This document shows positions 27,913 to 37,659 of a stretch of 64,000 nucleotides of DNA, piece after piece. Numbering within the stretch: the stretch's first letter is position 1; each line of letters opens with the position of its first letter. This DNA is from Macrococcus equipercicus (GTDB lineage: Bacteria > Bacillota > Bacilli > Staphylococcales > Staphylococcaceae). The notes under the pieces are model-generated. The model was not told the DNA's origin. It ran no database searches and worked only from the letters and a program-made list of their open reading frames with translations. The DNA lies in NCBI RefSeq assembly GCF_004359525.2, contig NZ_SCWC02000002.1, positions 1-64,000 on the forward strand. The letters are read 5' to 3'. A program made the translations under genes and the position numbers.

Positions 27913-30519
27913 ATGAGCGAAAAACTAATACTGATCGACGGTAACAGTCTGGCGTTCCGTGCATTTTACGCCCTGCCGCTGCTGAAAAACAGTGCCGGTA
28001 TTCACACGAACGCCGTGTACGGCTTCACCCTGTTACTTGAAAAAATCATTAAAGATGAGCAACCCACTCATTTCCTTGTGGCGTTTGACGCCGGGAAGAC
28101 GACGTTCCGTCATGAGACTTACCAGGATTACAAAGGTGGCAGACAGAAGACACCGCAGGAACTGAGTGAACAGTTCCCGTATATCCGAAAACTTGTAGAA
28201 GCGTACCACATCAAACATTATGAGCTGCCGAACTACGAAGCGGATGACATTATCGGCACTTTGTCCAAAGAAGCGACGGCGAACGGCATGAAGACGATCA
28301 TCATTACTGGTGACCGCGACTTGACGCAGCTGGTCAACGAGCATGTCTCCGTCTACTACACGAAAAAAGGTGTGACTGATATCGATCACTATACGCCTGA
28401 GTTCGTCCGTGATAAGTACGGCTTCGGACCGGAGAAAATAGTTGACCTTAAAGGACTGATGGGCGATACATCTGATAATATTCCGGGAGTCCCCGGCATC
28501 GGTGAAAAGACAGCGGTGAAACTGCTGCTTGAATACGGCACAGTCGAGGAGGTCATCGCCCACCTTGATGACATTAAAGGCAAGAAGCTGCATGAGAATT
28601 TGACGAATCATCAGGCGGATGCCTTGATGAGTAAAGAACTGGCGACCATTAATCAGGATGCACCGCTTGCCATCACCCTGGCTGAGACGAAGCTCACTGA
28701 CGCTACTAATGACAAAAAAGTAGAACTGTTCAGGTCACTTGAATTCAAGCAGCTGCTTGGCAATATAGAGACGGCGCCCCGCGCAGAAGAAACAGCAGTT
28801 GAACTGTCGTCCATCGAAGAAATCGATCTGACAGGCAGGACGAGTGTATTCATCGACTGCTTTAAAGACAATTACTTAAAGAATGAGATTCTGCCGCTCG
28901 CTGTCAGTGACGGCCGGAAAGTCGCAGTCGTCGCTTGTGATGCGGTCGCAGCGCATGAGGCGCTAGCTAATTATTTAATGGATCCGTCAAAACCTAAAGT
29001 AGTTTATGACGCTAAAAAGACGACCGTGCTGCTGAACCGGCTCGGTGTTGAAATTAAAGGAATCGCATTTGATATCACGCTCGCAAGCTATTTGCTGGAC
29101 CCGTCCAATACGATTATCGACGTCGCGGAAATTGCCCGCCTAGAAGGGAAGTCGCTTGCGACAAACGACCAGATCTTCGGCAAGGGTGCGAAGATGGCGG
29201 TGCCGTCTGACGACATCCTGCATGGTTACTTTGCGCAGCAGGCTGCAGTAGTGCTTGAACTCGCCGGGCTGTTGAAAGCGAAGCTTGAAGGCAATGAGCA
29301 GCTGGCACTCCACGATGAACTTGAACTGCCGCTTGCATTAGTGCTTGCGAAGATGGAGATGCAGGGAATCACAGTCAATAAAGAGGAGCTTGTCACTATG
29401 CAGCAGGAACTGCAGGGACGGCTTGATACTTTGATTGCAGCGATTCATGCGCACGCCGGCCAGGAATTCAACATCAATTCACCGAAGCAGCTCGGTGTCG
29501 TGCTGTTTGAGGAGTTGCAGCTGCCGATCATCAAGAAGACAAAGACCGGTTATTCGACAGCAGTCGATGTGCTGGAAGCACTGCAGGGGAAACATCCGAT
29601 CATCGATGACATATTGATCTACCGTCAGTTGTCGAAACTGCAGTCGACTTATGTCGAAGGGCTGCAGAAGATGATCGGTGAAGACGGCAAGATTCATACC
29701 CGCTTCAACCAGGTGTTAGCCCAGACAGGTCGTCTGTCCTCTGTTGACCCGAATCTGCAGAACATCCCGGTCCGGCTTGACGAAGGCCGCAAGATCCGGA
29801 AGGCCTTTACCGCATCGAGACCGGGCTGGGTCATCTTTGCCGCGGACTACTCACAGATTGAGCTGCGTGTCCTTGCCCATATTACAGGAGATGAGCGGAT
29901 GTCTGACGCCTTCATTCAGGGCACGGACATTCATACGAAGACCGCGATGGAAGTGTTTGGTGTCGCAAAAGATGACGTGACAGCGAACATGAGACGTCAG
30001 GCGAAGGCGGTTAACTTTGGCATCGTCTACGGCATTAGTGACTACGGTCTGAGCCAGTCACTCGGCATCACAAGAAAAGCGGCGCAGAAGTTCATCGATG
30101 ATTATCTGGCGAGCTTTCCGGATGTCAAGCAGTATATGGATGACATCATTCAGCAGGCGAAGCAGGACGGCTATGTGGCAACATTGATGAAACGCCGCCG
30201 TTATATCCCGGATATTTCATCCCGCAATTTCAATTTACGTGGATTCGCAGAGCGGACAGCGATGAATACACCGATTCAGGGCAGTGCTGCAGATATTATT
30301 AAGCTTGCGATGGTGAATTACGACAAGGCAGTACAAGACACTGATTTCAGCGCGGAATTACTGCTGCAGGTGCACGATGAACTGATCTTTGAAGTGCCGG
30401 AGGAAGAAGTCGAGGCGTTCAGTTTATTTGTCAAAGATATTATGGAGCATGCGCTGAAGCTTGATGTGCCGCTGCTCGTCGAATCCGACTACGGCAAGTC
30501 GTGGTATGATGCGAAGTAG
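27913..30519 (+). CDS. polA: DNA polymerase I
   Basis: An 868-residue repair polymerase. It has the N-terminal 5'-3' exonuclease (about 1-290, LILIDGNSLAFRAF and GDRDLTQLV), a degenerate 3'-5' exonuclease-like domain (about 310-465) without the DEDD residues, as in Bacillus and Staphylococcus PolA, and the polymerase domain with FAADYSQIELRVLAH, RRQAKAVNFGIVYG and LLQVHDELIFEVP. The start at 27913 follows GGAGG; the longer frame begins inside the phoR terminator. First gene of the polA-mutM-coaE run. Confidence 0.95.
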   Translation: MSEKLILIDGNSLAFRAFYALPLLKNSAGIHTNAVYGFTLLLEKIIKDEQPTHFLVAFDAGKTTFRHETYQDYKGGRQKTPQELSEQFPYIRKLVEAYHIKHYELPNYEADDIIGTLSKEATANGMKTIIITGDRDLTQLVNEHVSVYYTKKGVTDIDHYTPEFVRDKYGFGPEKIVDLKGLMGDTSDNIPGVPGIGEKTAVKLLLEYGTVEEVIAHLDDIKGKKLHENLTNHQADALMSKELATINQDAPLAITLAETKLTDATNDKKVELFRSLEFKQLLGNIETAPRAEETAVELSSIEEIDLTGRTSVFIDCFKDNYLKNEILPLAVSDGRKVAVVACDAVAAHEALANYLMDPSKPKVVYDAKKTTVLLNRLGVEIKGIAFDITLASYLLDPSNTIIDVAEIARLEGKSLATNDQIFGKGAKMAVPSDDILHGYFAQQAAVVLELAGLLKAKLEGNEQLALHDELELPLALVLAKMEMQGITVNKEELVTMQQELQGRLDTLIAAIHAHAGQEFNINSPKQLGVVLFEELQLPIIKKTKTGYSTAVDVLEALQGKHPIIDDILIYRQLSKLQSTYVEGLQKMIGEDGKIHTRFNQVLAQTGRLSSVDPNLQNIPVRLDEGRKIRKAFTASRPGWVIFAADYSQIELRVLAHITGDERMSDAFIQGTDIHTKTAMEVFGVAKDDVTANMRRQAKAVNFGIVYGISDYGLSQSLGITRKAAQKFIDDYLASFPDVKQYMDDIIQQAKQDGYVATLMKRRRYIPDISSRNFNLRGFAERTAMNTPIQGSAADIIKLAMVNYDKAVQDTDFSAELLLQVHDELIFEVPEEEVEAFSLFVKDIMEHALKLDVPLLVESDYGKSWYDAK

Positions 30520-30576
30520 CAGGAGAACTGAAGCGGTAGACGAGATGACAAGAGAAAGTTAAAGCAGGAGGAAGCT

Positions 30577-31449
30577 ATGCCTGAATTACCGGAAGTTGAA
30601 CATGTCAAACGCGGACTTAGTCCGAAGATTTTAGGAGAGATCATTACCGGCGTCACGTTCTCTGACAAAGTTACAGCAGGGAAAGCCGCGGGTAAACAGA
30701 CGATTATTAAAGGGATAGACCTTAAGACATTTGAAGGAAAGATTATCGGCAGTACGATCAAGGCATTAGACCGCCGCAGCAAGTATTTGATATTCACGCT
30801 TGAGAACGAACTGCATGAACATTACATCATCAGTCATCTTGGTATGTCGGGCGCCTATTTTGTCGTCGACAGGCTTGAGGACATCGGGGTGCCGAACTAT
30901 ATCAATCACTGGCATGTCGCTATTCACCTGCAGTCGGGTAAGCAGCTGATCTACAGCGACATCAGACGGTTCGGCGAGCTGCGCTACATCGAACGGCTGG
31001 AATCAGCGGCGCAGATCATGGCGATTGCCCCTGAGCCGTTCGACGACGAGGCGCCGGCCTATTATTTGGATCAGCTGACAGCGCCGAAGTGGCAGGAGAA
31101 GACCATCAAAGAAGCAATCATGAACCATTCAGTCGTCAGCGGCTGCGGCAATATTTATGCATGTGAAGCACTTCATCTGTCCAGGATCAATCCGAATCAT
31201 AAAGTGAAGCGGCTCAGCAAGGCGAAGCGGACTGAGCTGTTTGAGGCCATCGTCCATGTATTGAACGAAGGGATCAAATACGGTGGATCCTCAATATCAA
31301 GCTACCGTAACGTAGAAGGCAAGGAAGGCTTTATGCAGACACGATTCAATATATACGGCCGTAAAACATGTGGTACTTGCGGCGGCCCGGTCACAGCGAA
31401 AGTGATCGCCACACGGAACACGCATTACTGCACACATTGTCAGAAGTAG
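30577..31449 (+). CDS. mutM: Formamidopyrimidine-DNA glycosylase
   Basis: A 290-residue base-excision repair enzyme that removes 8-oxoguanine. The N-terminal [13 protein letters not shown] supplies the catalytic Pro and Glu after Met removal; the H2TH region is near [12 protein letters not shown] and the C-terminal zinc finger has CGTCGG and CTHCQ, with the family's RNTHYC residues. AGGAGG precedes the ATG. coaE starts 8 bases after its stop. Confidence 0.95.
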   Translation: MPELPEVEHVKRGLSPKILGEIITGVTFSDKVTAGKAAGKQTIIKGIDLKTFEGKIIGSTIKALDRRSKYLIFTLENELHEHYIISHLGMSGAYFVVDRLEDIGVPNYINHWHVAIHLQSGKQLIYSDIRRFGELRYIERLESAAQIMAIAPEPFDDEAPAYYLDQLTAPKWQEKTIKEAIMNHSVVSGCGNIYACEALHLSRINPNHKVKRLSKAKRTELFEAIVHVLNEGIKYGGSSISSYRNVEGKEGFMQTRFNIYGRKTCGTCGGPVTAKVIATRNTHYCTHCQK

Positions 31450-31457
31450 GTGAAGAG

Positions 31458-32060
31458 ATGAAAGTGATAGGATTGACAGGCGGCATTGCGAGCGGCAAGT
31501 CCACAGTGTCCGAATTACTGAGAGGTTACGGTTTCGCGGTCGTCGATGCAGATGTCGCGAGCAGGACGGCTGTCGCTGCCGGCTCTGACGGGCTGCAGGA
31601 AGTCATCGCGGTGTTCGGCGGGGAAGCAGTAATCGACGGTGAAATGAACCGGCCGTATATCGGTCAGCTCGTCTTCAATGACCCGGAGAAACGTGCTGCC
31701 TTAAACAGCATTATTCATCCGCGGGTCAGAGAGATCATGGCACTTGAGAAGCGTGCTGCGCTGCAGAACGGCCGGTACGTCGTTATGGATATCCCGCTGC
31801 TCTATGAAAATAAACTGGAAGCGACAGTCGATGAAGTATGGGTCGTCTACGTACCGGAGCATCTTCAGCTGGAACGGCTGATGAAACGCAACGATATGAC
31901 TCAGGAGGCAGCAGCTGCAAGAATCGCTTCTCAGCTTGCTATCGAGGAGAAGAAAGCCCGTGCAGATGTGGTCATTGACAACAGCGGTGACTTGCAGACG
32001 CTTGAACAGCACGTCAAAAAAGCTGTAGAACAGTTTTTTGAAAGAAACGAAAAAAAATAG
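31458..32060 (+). CDS. coaE: Dephospho-CoA kinase
   Basis: A 200-residue P-loop kinase for the last step of coenzyme A synthesis. The Walker A is [12 protein letters not shown] (about 5-16); DADVASR follows, and [22 protein letters not shown] sequence (here LVFNDPEK and SIIHPRVRE) lies near 75-95. The start at 31458 (MKVIGLTGG) fits the spacing to AGGTGAAGAG. It sits in the conserved polA-mutM-coaE-gapB order. Confidence 0.94.
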   Translation: MKVIGLTGGIASGKSTVSELLRGYGFAVVDADVASRTAVAAGSDGLQEVIAVFGGEAVIDGEMNRPYIGQLVFNDPEKRAALNSIIHPRVREIMALEKRAALQNGRYVVMDIPLLYENKLEATVDEVWVVYVPEHLQLERLMKRNDMTQEAAAARIASQLAIEEKKARADVVIDNSGDLQTLEQHVKKAVEQFFERNEKK

Positions 32061-32084
32061 CGGAAACCGCTTCCATCATACTTA

Positions 32085-32125
32085 TATTGTGTTATACTAT
32101 TGTAAGCAAATAGTATAACACAATA
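32085..32125. promoter_or_regulatory. Palindromic operator of gapB with CcpN consensus on both arms
   Basis: Two perfect 17-base arms (32085-32101 and 32109-32125) flank a 7-base spacer. Each arm contains TGTGTTATACT, an exact match to the CcpN (YqzB) consensus TRTGHYATAYW. The promoter TTCCAT (32071-32076), 17 bases, TATACT (32094-32099) is overlapped by the first arm. CcpN represses gapB in Bacillus subtilis when glycolysis is active. Confidence 0.75.
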
Positions 32126-32138
32126 AGGGGAAGATGAC

Positions 32139-33173
32139 ATGACGACAAGAGTGGCAATTAATGGTTTAGGTAGAATCGGTAGAATGGTATTTCGTGCTGC
32201 GGCATTAAATAACGAACTGGAGATCGTAGCTATCAATGCAAGCTATCCGCCTGAGACACTTGCCCACCTCGTGAAGTATGATACAACGCATGGTAAATAT
32301 GAGCTCGAAGTAGAGCCGGTTGACAACGGCCTGAAAGTAGACGGTAAGGAGATCAAGCTCGTGTCTGAGCGAAATCCTGAACGATTACCATGGAAAGAAT
32401 TAAACATCGACATCGTAATTGAAGCGACAGGCAAATTCAATGATGCAGAGAAAGCAGCGGCACATTTAACAGCCGGCGCTAAAAAAGTACTGCTGACAGC
32501 GCCGGGTAAAGGCAATGTGCAGACCATCGTCCGCGGCGTCAACTGCAAGAAGCTGGATGTTGAAACGTTCGACGTCATCTCTAATGCGTCATGTACAACA
32601 AACTGTCTCGCACCAGTCGCTAAAGTACTGAATGAAAAGTTCGGGATTGAAAACGGTCTGATGACGACGGTTCACGCCTATACTAATGACCAGAAAAACC
32701 TGGATAATCCGCATAAAGACCTGCGCCGTGCACGTGCGTGCGCACAGAGCATCATTCCGACATCAACAGGTGCAGCGAAAGCATTGTCATTAGTGCTTCC
32801 GGAATTAGAAGGCAAGCTGCACGGCATGGCTTTACGTGTACCGACAACAAATGTATCATTAGTTGACCTTGTCGTTGACTTGAAGCAGGACGTGACTGTT
32901 GAAGAAGTGAACAATGCCTTCAAAGAAGCAGGCGAAGGACCGCTTAAAGGCATCCTTGATATTACATTTGAGCCTTTAGTGAGCGTGGACTTCAACACAA
33001 ACCCTATGTCATCAATCGTAGACGGCCTGTCAACTATCGTCATGGGCGGCCGCAAAGTGAAAGTACTCGCATGGTATGATAATGAGTGGGGCTACTCAAC
33101 ACGCGTCGTTGAACTGGCATCATTGATGGGTGAGGCATTGAATGCAGCATCAGAGGATCTAGTAGAAGCATAA
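32139..33173 (+). CDS. gapB: Gluconeogenic glyceraldehyde-3-phosphate dehydrogenase
   Basis: A 344-residue NADP-preferring type enzyme. It has the Rossmann start RVAINGLGRIGRMVFRAA, the catalytic SNASCTTNC with C152, and the WYDNEWGYSTRVV C-terminal region. It is assigned to gapB rather than gapA by position between coaE and nrdR, as in staphylococci, and by the CcpN-type operator. AAGGGGAAG lies upstream of the ATG. Function is gluconeogenic by homology. Confidence 0.93.
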   Translation: MTTRVAINGLGRIGRMVFRAAALNNELEIVAINASYPPETLAHLVKYDTTHGKYELEVEPVDNGLKVDGKEIKLVSERNPERLPWKELNIDIVIEATGKFNDAEKAAAHLTAGAKKVLLTAPGKGNVQTIVRGVNCKKLDVETFDVISNASCTTNCLAPVAKVLNEKFGIENGLMTTVHAYTNDQKNLDNPHKDLRRARACAQSIIPTSTGAAKALSLVLPELEGKLHGMALRVPTTNVSLVDLVVDLKQDVTVEEVNNAFKEAGEGPLKGILDITFEPLVSVDFNTNPMSSIVDGLSTIVMGGRKVKVLAWYDNEWGYSTRVVELASLMGEALNAASEDLVEA

Positions 33174-33194
33174 TAATGAGGCTGATTGACAGCG

Positions 33195-33224
33195 CAGGAA
33201 TCCTGACCAGGATTCCTGTTTTAT
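33195..33224 (+). terminator. Terminator after gapB
   Basis: A perfect 10-base stem (33195-33204 with 33209-33218), 4-base loop, T-rich tail. Confidence 0.8.
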
Positions 33225-33253
33225 GTTGGAGCGGGATGACAGAAACTGAATAG

Positions 33254-33309
33254 TTGCATCAGCATTCATTTAATGATATATTATTTATACCAAGTATAAA
33301 TAATATATC
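33254..33309 (+). promoter_or_regulatory. mhqO promoter and palindromic operator
   Basis: TTGCAT (33254-33259), 17 bases and TATATT (33277-33282) form the promoter. A perfect inverted repeat with 16-base arms and a 3-base spacer (33275-33290, 33294-33309) starts at the -10 box and runs through the transcription start. The centre is TATAC-CAA-GTATA. A thiol- or quinone-sensing MarR/DUF24-type repressor is the likely ligand because of the genes controlled. Confidence 0.75.
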
Positions 33310-33326
33310 AAAGGATGGACAACTAC

Positions 33327-34295
33327 ATGCAAGCATTAACAGGAATACACCATGTGACAGCAATAACAAGCAGTGCCGAGAAAATCTACCGGTTCTTCAA
33401 CGATATTTTAGGGATGCGCCTTGTCAAAAAGACAGTCAATCAAGATGATATTCAGACGTATCATCTGTTCTTTGCCGATGATCAAGGAAACGCAGGGACG
33501 GATATGACATTCTTTGACTTTGCGGGTATACCGCAGGGCGTCCACGGCACAAATGAAATTTCACGGACATCGTTCCGGGTGCCGGATGATGAAGCAGTCG
33601 ATTACTACTTAAAGCGGTTTGAAACGTTTGACGTCAAGCACGAAGGAATTAAAGAGCAGTTTGGCCGCAAAGTGCTGCCTTTTGAAGATTTTGACGGTCA
33701 GCGCTATCAGATTATTTCGGATGAGCATGACCGCGGCACAGCTCCCGGTGAGCCGTGGAAAAATGGGCCGGTACCTGAGCGCTACGGTATTTACGGTTTA
33801 GGGCCGGTCATTATAGCAGTCAGCCAGTTCACGGCTTTCAAAGCAGCTTTTGAGCAGGTCTATTTATTTGAGGAGACGGCGAGTGAAGGTCAGGCGCATC
33901 TCTTTGAGACAGCTGAGGGCGGGAACGGTGCATCGGTTATCATCATTGATGACGCAGAGAGCAGCTCTGCTCAGCAGGGCTATGGTACGGTTCACCATGT
34001 CGCATTTAGAGTGCCGGATGAAGCCGGTCTGAATGAATGGATCGACAGACTGCAGGAATTTGGTCTGCCGAACTCAGGCTATGTGGACCGCTTCTTCTTC
34101 AAATCGCTGTATGCAAGACTCGCGGCACCTTTATTATTTGAGATTGCGACGGACGGCCCCGGCTTCATGGGTGACGAACCGTACGAAACGCTTGGTGAGA
34201 AACTGTCACTGCCACCGTTTCTTGAATCACAACGCGCAGTGATTGAAGCGCAGGTCAGACCGATTGATACAGTGAGAAGCGTGAAAGGGAGATGA
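33327..34295 (+). CDS. mhqO: Ring-cleaving dioxygenase, glyoxalase superfamily (MhqO-like)
   Basis: A 322-residue protein with two vicinal-oxygen-chelate domains; GIHHVTAI near residue 6 and TVHHVAFRV near 217-225 supply metal-ligand histidines. MhqO-type proteins act on quinones or hydroquinones. I choose ATG 33327 because AAAGGATGG (33310-33318) is then well spaced; ATG 33315 lies inside that site. The next gene is an MhqD-like esterase, the pairing seen in quinone-responsive operons of Bacillus and Staphylococcus. A strong operator overlaps the promoter. Confidence 0.82.
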   Translation: MQALTGIHHVTAITSSAEKIYRFFNDILGMRLVKKTVNQDDIQTYHLFFADDQGNAGTDMTFFDFAGIPQGVHGTNEISRTSFRVPDDEAVDYYLKRFETFDVKHEGIKEQFGRKVLPFEDFDGQRYQIISDEHDRGTAPGEPWKNGPVPERYGIYGLGPVIIAVSQFTAFKAAFEQVYLFEETASEGQAHLFETAEGGNGASVIIIDDAESSSAQQGYGTVHHVAFRVPDEAGLNEWIDRLQEFGLPNSGYVDRFFFKSLYARLAAPLLFEIATDGPGFMGDEPYETLGEKLSLPPFLESQRAVIEAQVRPIDTVRSVKGR

Positions 34296-34300
34296 CGCAT

Positions 34301-34897
34301 ATGAATCATATCATGAACAAGGGAACAACGGATAACACATTGCTGCTGCTGCACGGCACAGGCGGCAATGAGTATGATCTACTGCCTCTCGCCGCATTGA
34401 TTGACCCGGCTGCCAATGTCCTCAGTGTCAGAGGGAACGTCAGTGAAAATGGCATGCCGAGATTTTTCAGAAGGCTCGCTGAAGGTGTGTTTGATGAAGA
34501 AGATTTAGTGGAGCGGACGCATGAACTGAAGGCGTTCATCGATGAAGCAGCAGAGGCAAACGACTTGAAGCGGGATAAAGTCATAGCGGTCGGCTATTCC
34601 AATGGTGCAAATATTGCAGCAAGTCTCTTGTATCATGACCAGGAGGCATTAAATCATGCGATTTTGTTTCATCCGATGGTGCCGCTCCGTAACATCGAGC
34701 TGCCGGACTTGTCGGGCATCCATGTCTTCATTGGTGCAGGGACAAACGACCCCATCTGTACGCCGGAGCAGACTGAAGAGCTGGCAGAAGCGTTAAGAAC
34801 AGCAGGAGCGGCAGTGGAATTATTCTGGCATCACCACGGCCATTCTTTGACTCAGGAAGAAGTGCGGCGGGCGGCAGCGTGGTATCAGCAGCTGTAA
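34301..34897 (+). CDS. mhqD: Phospholipase/carboxylesterase family hydrolase (MhqD-like)
   Basis: A 198-residue alpha/beta hydrolase: LLLLHGTGGNEYDL oxyanion region (about 11-24), nucleophile Ser in GYSNGAN, acid Asp in GAGTNDPIC, and catalytic His in HHHGHSLT. Start at 34301 (MNHIMNKG) after AAGGGAG (34285-34291); ATG 34292 would be too near. It shares the operon with mhqO. In B. subtilis MhqD is induced by hydroquinones and quinones. The stretch ends with the hairpin at 34927-34957. Confidence 0.85.
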   Translation: MNHIMNKGTTDNTLLLLHGTGGNEYDLLPLAALIDPAANVLSVRGNVSENGMPRFFRRLAEGVFDEEDLVERTHELKAFIDEAAEANDLKRDKVIAVGYSNGANIAASLLYHDQEALNHAILFHPMVPLRNIELPDLSGIHVFIGAGTNDPICTPEQTEELAEALRTAGAAVELFWHHHGHSLTQEEVRRAAAWYQQL

Positions 34898-34926
34898 AGA
34901 CAAACAGAACATAGGTATGACAAAAT

Positions 34927-34961
34927 AAACCATCCGGCTTAATCTGGCGGATGGTTTTTGC
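34927..34961 (+). terminator. Terminator of mhqO-mhqD
   Basis: A 10-base perfect stem (34927-34936 with 34948-34957) and a T5 run. Confidence 0.82.
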
Positions 34962-35038
34962 TGTGCTTGTTCAGTCCCGATGAGCTTAGCAGTGCATAGT
35001 GGCGATTCCTTCTAACAGAGATTCTATGGCACACCTCT

Positions 35039-35743
35039 TTACGGATGTTTTAGTTTGAGCGGCACGTCTGTTAATGTGTCAACGACGGTCTGTGCCATAA
35101 TGTCATAGCCGAGCACATGCGGATGCAGGCCGTCGTCTGAGAGCTCCGGATTGAGACAGTCGACGTCACCGGTCAGTGTCATACGCGAGTAATAGTCGAT
35201 ATATGGAATACGTTGACGCTGTGCGAACTGCTGTAACTCGTCATTGATGCGCTTGATTGTTGCAGCCCGCAGCTCGAATGACTTCAAGTGCCTGCGGTTG
35301 GTCGCTGTCACAGAAGTGATGGCCATCGGAATGTGCTGTGTCTCTGCCATGCTGACCATGTCTTTAATATCCTGTGTAATCTGCATCACGAGCTGGTCGC
35401 TTGTTTCCTGGTCGAGCTGCTGGTCGAGGTCCTTCGTGTTGTTCACCCCGATGGAGAGGATGATGTAGTCCGGCTTCAGCTGCAGGGCATCTGCCTGAAA
35501 GCGGCGCTTCAAGTACATCGACCGGTCGTTGGAAATACCGCGGTTGATGATCCGTTTGCCGTTAGTCAGTTCAAAGTAGCTGTCAAGGTCCCAGTAGGCG
35601 GTGATGGAGTCGCCGATGAACAGCACGCCGACCGGGTCGTTATGATAGAGCAGTGCCTCATTTCTTCTGTTGAATTTATCCCGCTCTTTGTTGACGGGGT
35701 TGCCTTCTTCAAATTTCTCAAGTTCCAGTAGTTCAGGTCTCAT
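35039..35743 (-). CDS. SGNH/GDSL-family hydrolase
   Basis: A 234-residue esterase-type protein. Block I is VLFIGDSITAYWD with the nucleophile Ser (about 42-54), block II has NRGISND, block III SIGVNNTKDL with the oxyanion Asn, and block V DGLHPHVLGYD with catalytic Asp and His. No signal peptide is visible, so it is probably cytoplasmic. Start at 35743 (MRPELLEL) after CAAGGAGGC. It is divergent from nrdR. The substrate is unknown. Confidence 0.85.
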   Translation of the reverse strand: MRPELLELEKFEEGNPVNKERDKFNRRNEALLYHNDPVGVLFIGDSITAYWDLDSYFELTNGKRIINRGISNDRSMYLKRRFQADALQLKPDYIILSIGVNNTKDLDQQLDQETSDQLVMQITQDIKDMVSMAETQHIPMAITSVTATNRRHLKSFELRAATIKRINDELQQFAQRQRIPYIDYYSRMTLTGDVDCLNPELSDDGLHPHVLGYDIMAQTVVDTLTDVPLKLKHP

Positions 35744-35851
35744 ATGGATGCCTCCTTGGTCATTTATACCCCGTTTAATGTTGTTATAACGGTTTTTAAC
35801 TGTTCGTGAATCATGTATAATAAGATGATAACAATGAATGAGGTGAATGTC

Positions 35852-36316
35852 TTGAGATGTCCGAAATGCAGTTATAATCAGTCCAAAGTTGTGGATTCCA
35901 GACATGCAGATGACTTGACCGCTATTAGACGGCGCCGTGAGTGCGAGCAGTGTGGTGCACGGTTCACGACGTTTGAACGGATTGAACTCGCGCCTTTGAT
36001 CGTCGTCAAGAAAGACGGCACAAGACAGGCATTCAACCGTGACAAAGTGCTCGGCGGCCTTGTCAGAGCGAGCGAAAAGCGGCCGGTTGCGTTTGACGAC
36101 CTGGAAAAAATCACGAACGAAATTGAATTTCAGCTGCGTGAAAGCGGGAAGAACGAAATATCTTCTGTCGATATCGGAGAACGGGTCATGGATGAGCTGA
36201 TGAAGCTTGACCAAGTATCTTATGTTCGTTTCGCATCGGTTTACAAGGAGTTCAAAGATGTGGATCAGCTGCTGAGCACTATGCAGGGGATATTAAATGA
36301 TAAAGACAAGAAGTAG
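35852..36316 (+). CDS. nrdR: Transcriptional repressor NrdR
   Basis: A 154-residue nucleotide-sensing repressor of ribonucleotide reductase genes. The zinc ribbon uses C3, C6, C31 and C34, followed by the ATP-cone domain (about 48-138). TTG at 35852 is the start: it gives [20 protein letters not shown], the universal NrdR N-terminus, with GAGGTG at 35840-35845. A TATAAT lies at 35816-35821. dnaB follows after 8 bases. Confidence 0.92.
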   Translation: MRCPKCSYNQSKVVDSRHADDLTAIRRRRECEQCGARFTTFERIELAPLIVVKKDGTRQAFNRDKVLGGLVRASEKRPVAFDDLEKITNEIEFQLRESGKNEISSVDIGERVMDELMKLDQVSYVRFASVYKEFKDVDQLLSTMQGILNDKDKK

Positions 36317-36324
36317 GTGTTGAT

Positions 36325-37659
36325 GTGCATTATTTTTCCGGGTTAAGACCGGCTGATTCATTTATCGTCCATACAAACTATGTGCAGTCACCGCTGTCAG
36401 AAGATGTGCTGAAGCGGCTGTACATTCCGCTGATCGGCCTTGAAAGTATAGCGGTCTATCAGTATTTAAGCCAGTTCATCAATGGACGGCAAGTGTCAGA
36501 ACCGGAGACCCATTATTTAATATTGAATGAACTGAAGATGAATTTAAGCCATTTTGAACAGCTGCGTGAACGGCTGGAAGCTATCGGGCTGCTGAAGACG
36601 TTTTTGAAGACGGGTGAAGCGCAGTGCTTTGTCTATAAGCTGATCAGCCCGGTCATGCCTGCCCAGTTTTTCAATGATCCGATGCTGTCGGTCTTTCTGT
36701 TTCAAGTCGTCGGCAAAGAGCGGTTCCACCAGCTGAAAAAGCATTTCTGCACGGATACGATCGACTTAACGGATTACCGCGATGTCTCCAAAAACTACAT
36801 GGATGTCTTCGGGACACCGAAAGAGCCGGATGCCGGGATTTTCAAAGGCAATGAGACGATCATCAAGACGAATGACTCATTAGGCATCCCGGTCCATCAG
36901 CAGACGTTCGACTTCGACCTGCTCGAAATGCTGCTCAACCAGAATCTGATTACGCGGGAACAGCTGCCGAAAGCAACGCGTGATTTAATCACCCAGCTGT
37001 CTGTGCTGTATGATATCGCGCCGACAGAGATGCGGCGCATCATTCTCCGCTCGTTAAGCGCCGACCAGACGATTTCCCATGAAGAACTGCGGAAAAACGC
37101 CCGTGATTTCTATCAGCTGGAGCACGAAGGCAACCTGCCTGCGCTCACTGAAGCACGGCAGCCTGATGAAGTAGAGGATAAGACACAGCTGTCATGGTTT
37201 GAGATGATGGACACGACAAGTCCGGTCGCGATGCTCGCATCGACCAGCAAGTCGGAGCCGACAGCTAGACAGAAGCGCATGATCGAGTCGATCGTGGAAC
37301 GGGAGAAGCTGCCGTTTGGTGTCATCAATATTTTGCTGCAGTATGTGATGTTTACTCATGATATGCAGCTGCCGCAAAGTTATATCGAAGAAATTGCCTC
37401 GAACTGGAAGAAGCTGAAGTTCGAATCAAGCAGGCAGGCGTACGATCATGTGAAGAAGCTGCAGAAACAGCAGGCGGAACGTCAATCAGAGCAGAAGCCG
37501 AGACGCACGCGCCCGTCGTATGAGAAGACGCCGGCCTGGGTCAGTCAGATGAAAGAAGGAAGTGCACCGGTCGCAGTAGAGACAGACCAGGCGCTTGAAG
37601 CAGAGAAGCGCAAGCTGGAAGAAGAACTGAAAAACTTCTGGAAGGAGGATGAACGATGA
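36325..37659 (+). CDS. dnaB: Replication initiation and membrane attachment protein DnaB
   Basis: A 444-residue Bacillota-type DnaB (not the helicase) that with DnaD and DnaI loads the replicative helicase at oriC and restarts. The sequence has the winged-helix N-terminal region (about 1-110) and the DnaB2/DnaD-like C-terminal domain around 300-410. GTG start at 36325. It overlaps dnaI by four bases, and the pair is preceded by nrdR as in Bacillus and Staphylococcus. Slightly shorter than the staphylococcal protein. Confidence 0.9.
   Translation: MHYFSGLRPADSFIVHTNYVQSPLSEDVLKRLYIPLIGLESIAVYQYLSQFINGRQVSEPETHYLILNELKMNLSHFEQLRERLEAIGLLKTFLKTGEAQCFVYKLISPVMPAQFFNDPMLSVFLFQVVGKERFHQLKKHFCTDTIDLTDYRDVSKNYMDVFGTPKEPDAGIFKGNETIIKTNDSLGIPVHQQTFDFDLLEMLLNQNLITREQLPKATRDLITQLSVLYDIAPTEMRRIILRSLSADQTISHEELRKNARDFYQLEHEGNLPALTEARQPDEVEDKTQLSWFEMMDTTSPVAMLASTSKSEPTARQKRMIESIVEREKLPFGVINILLQYVMFTHDMQLPQSYIEEIASNWKKLKFESSRQAYDHVKKLQKQQAERQSEQKPRRTRPSYEKTPAWVSQMKEGSAPVAVETDQALEAEKRKLEEELKNFWKEDER

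Noticed and set aside
33315..33326. Upstream ATG of mhqO
   Set aside because: It lies within the ribosome binding site AAAGGATGG; ATG 33327 is correctly spaced.
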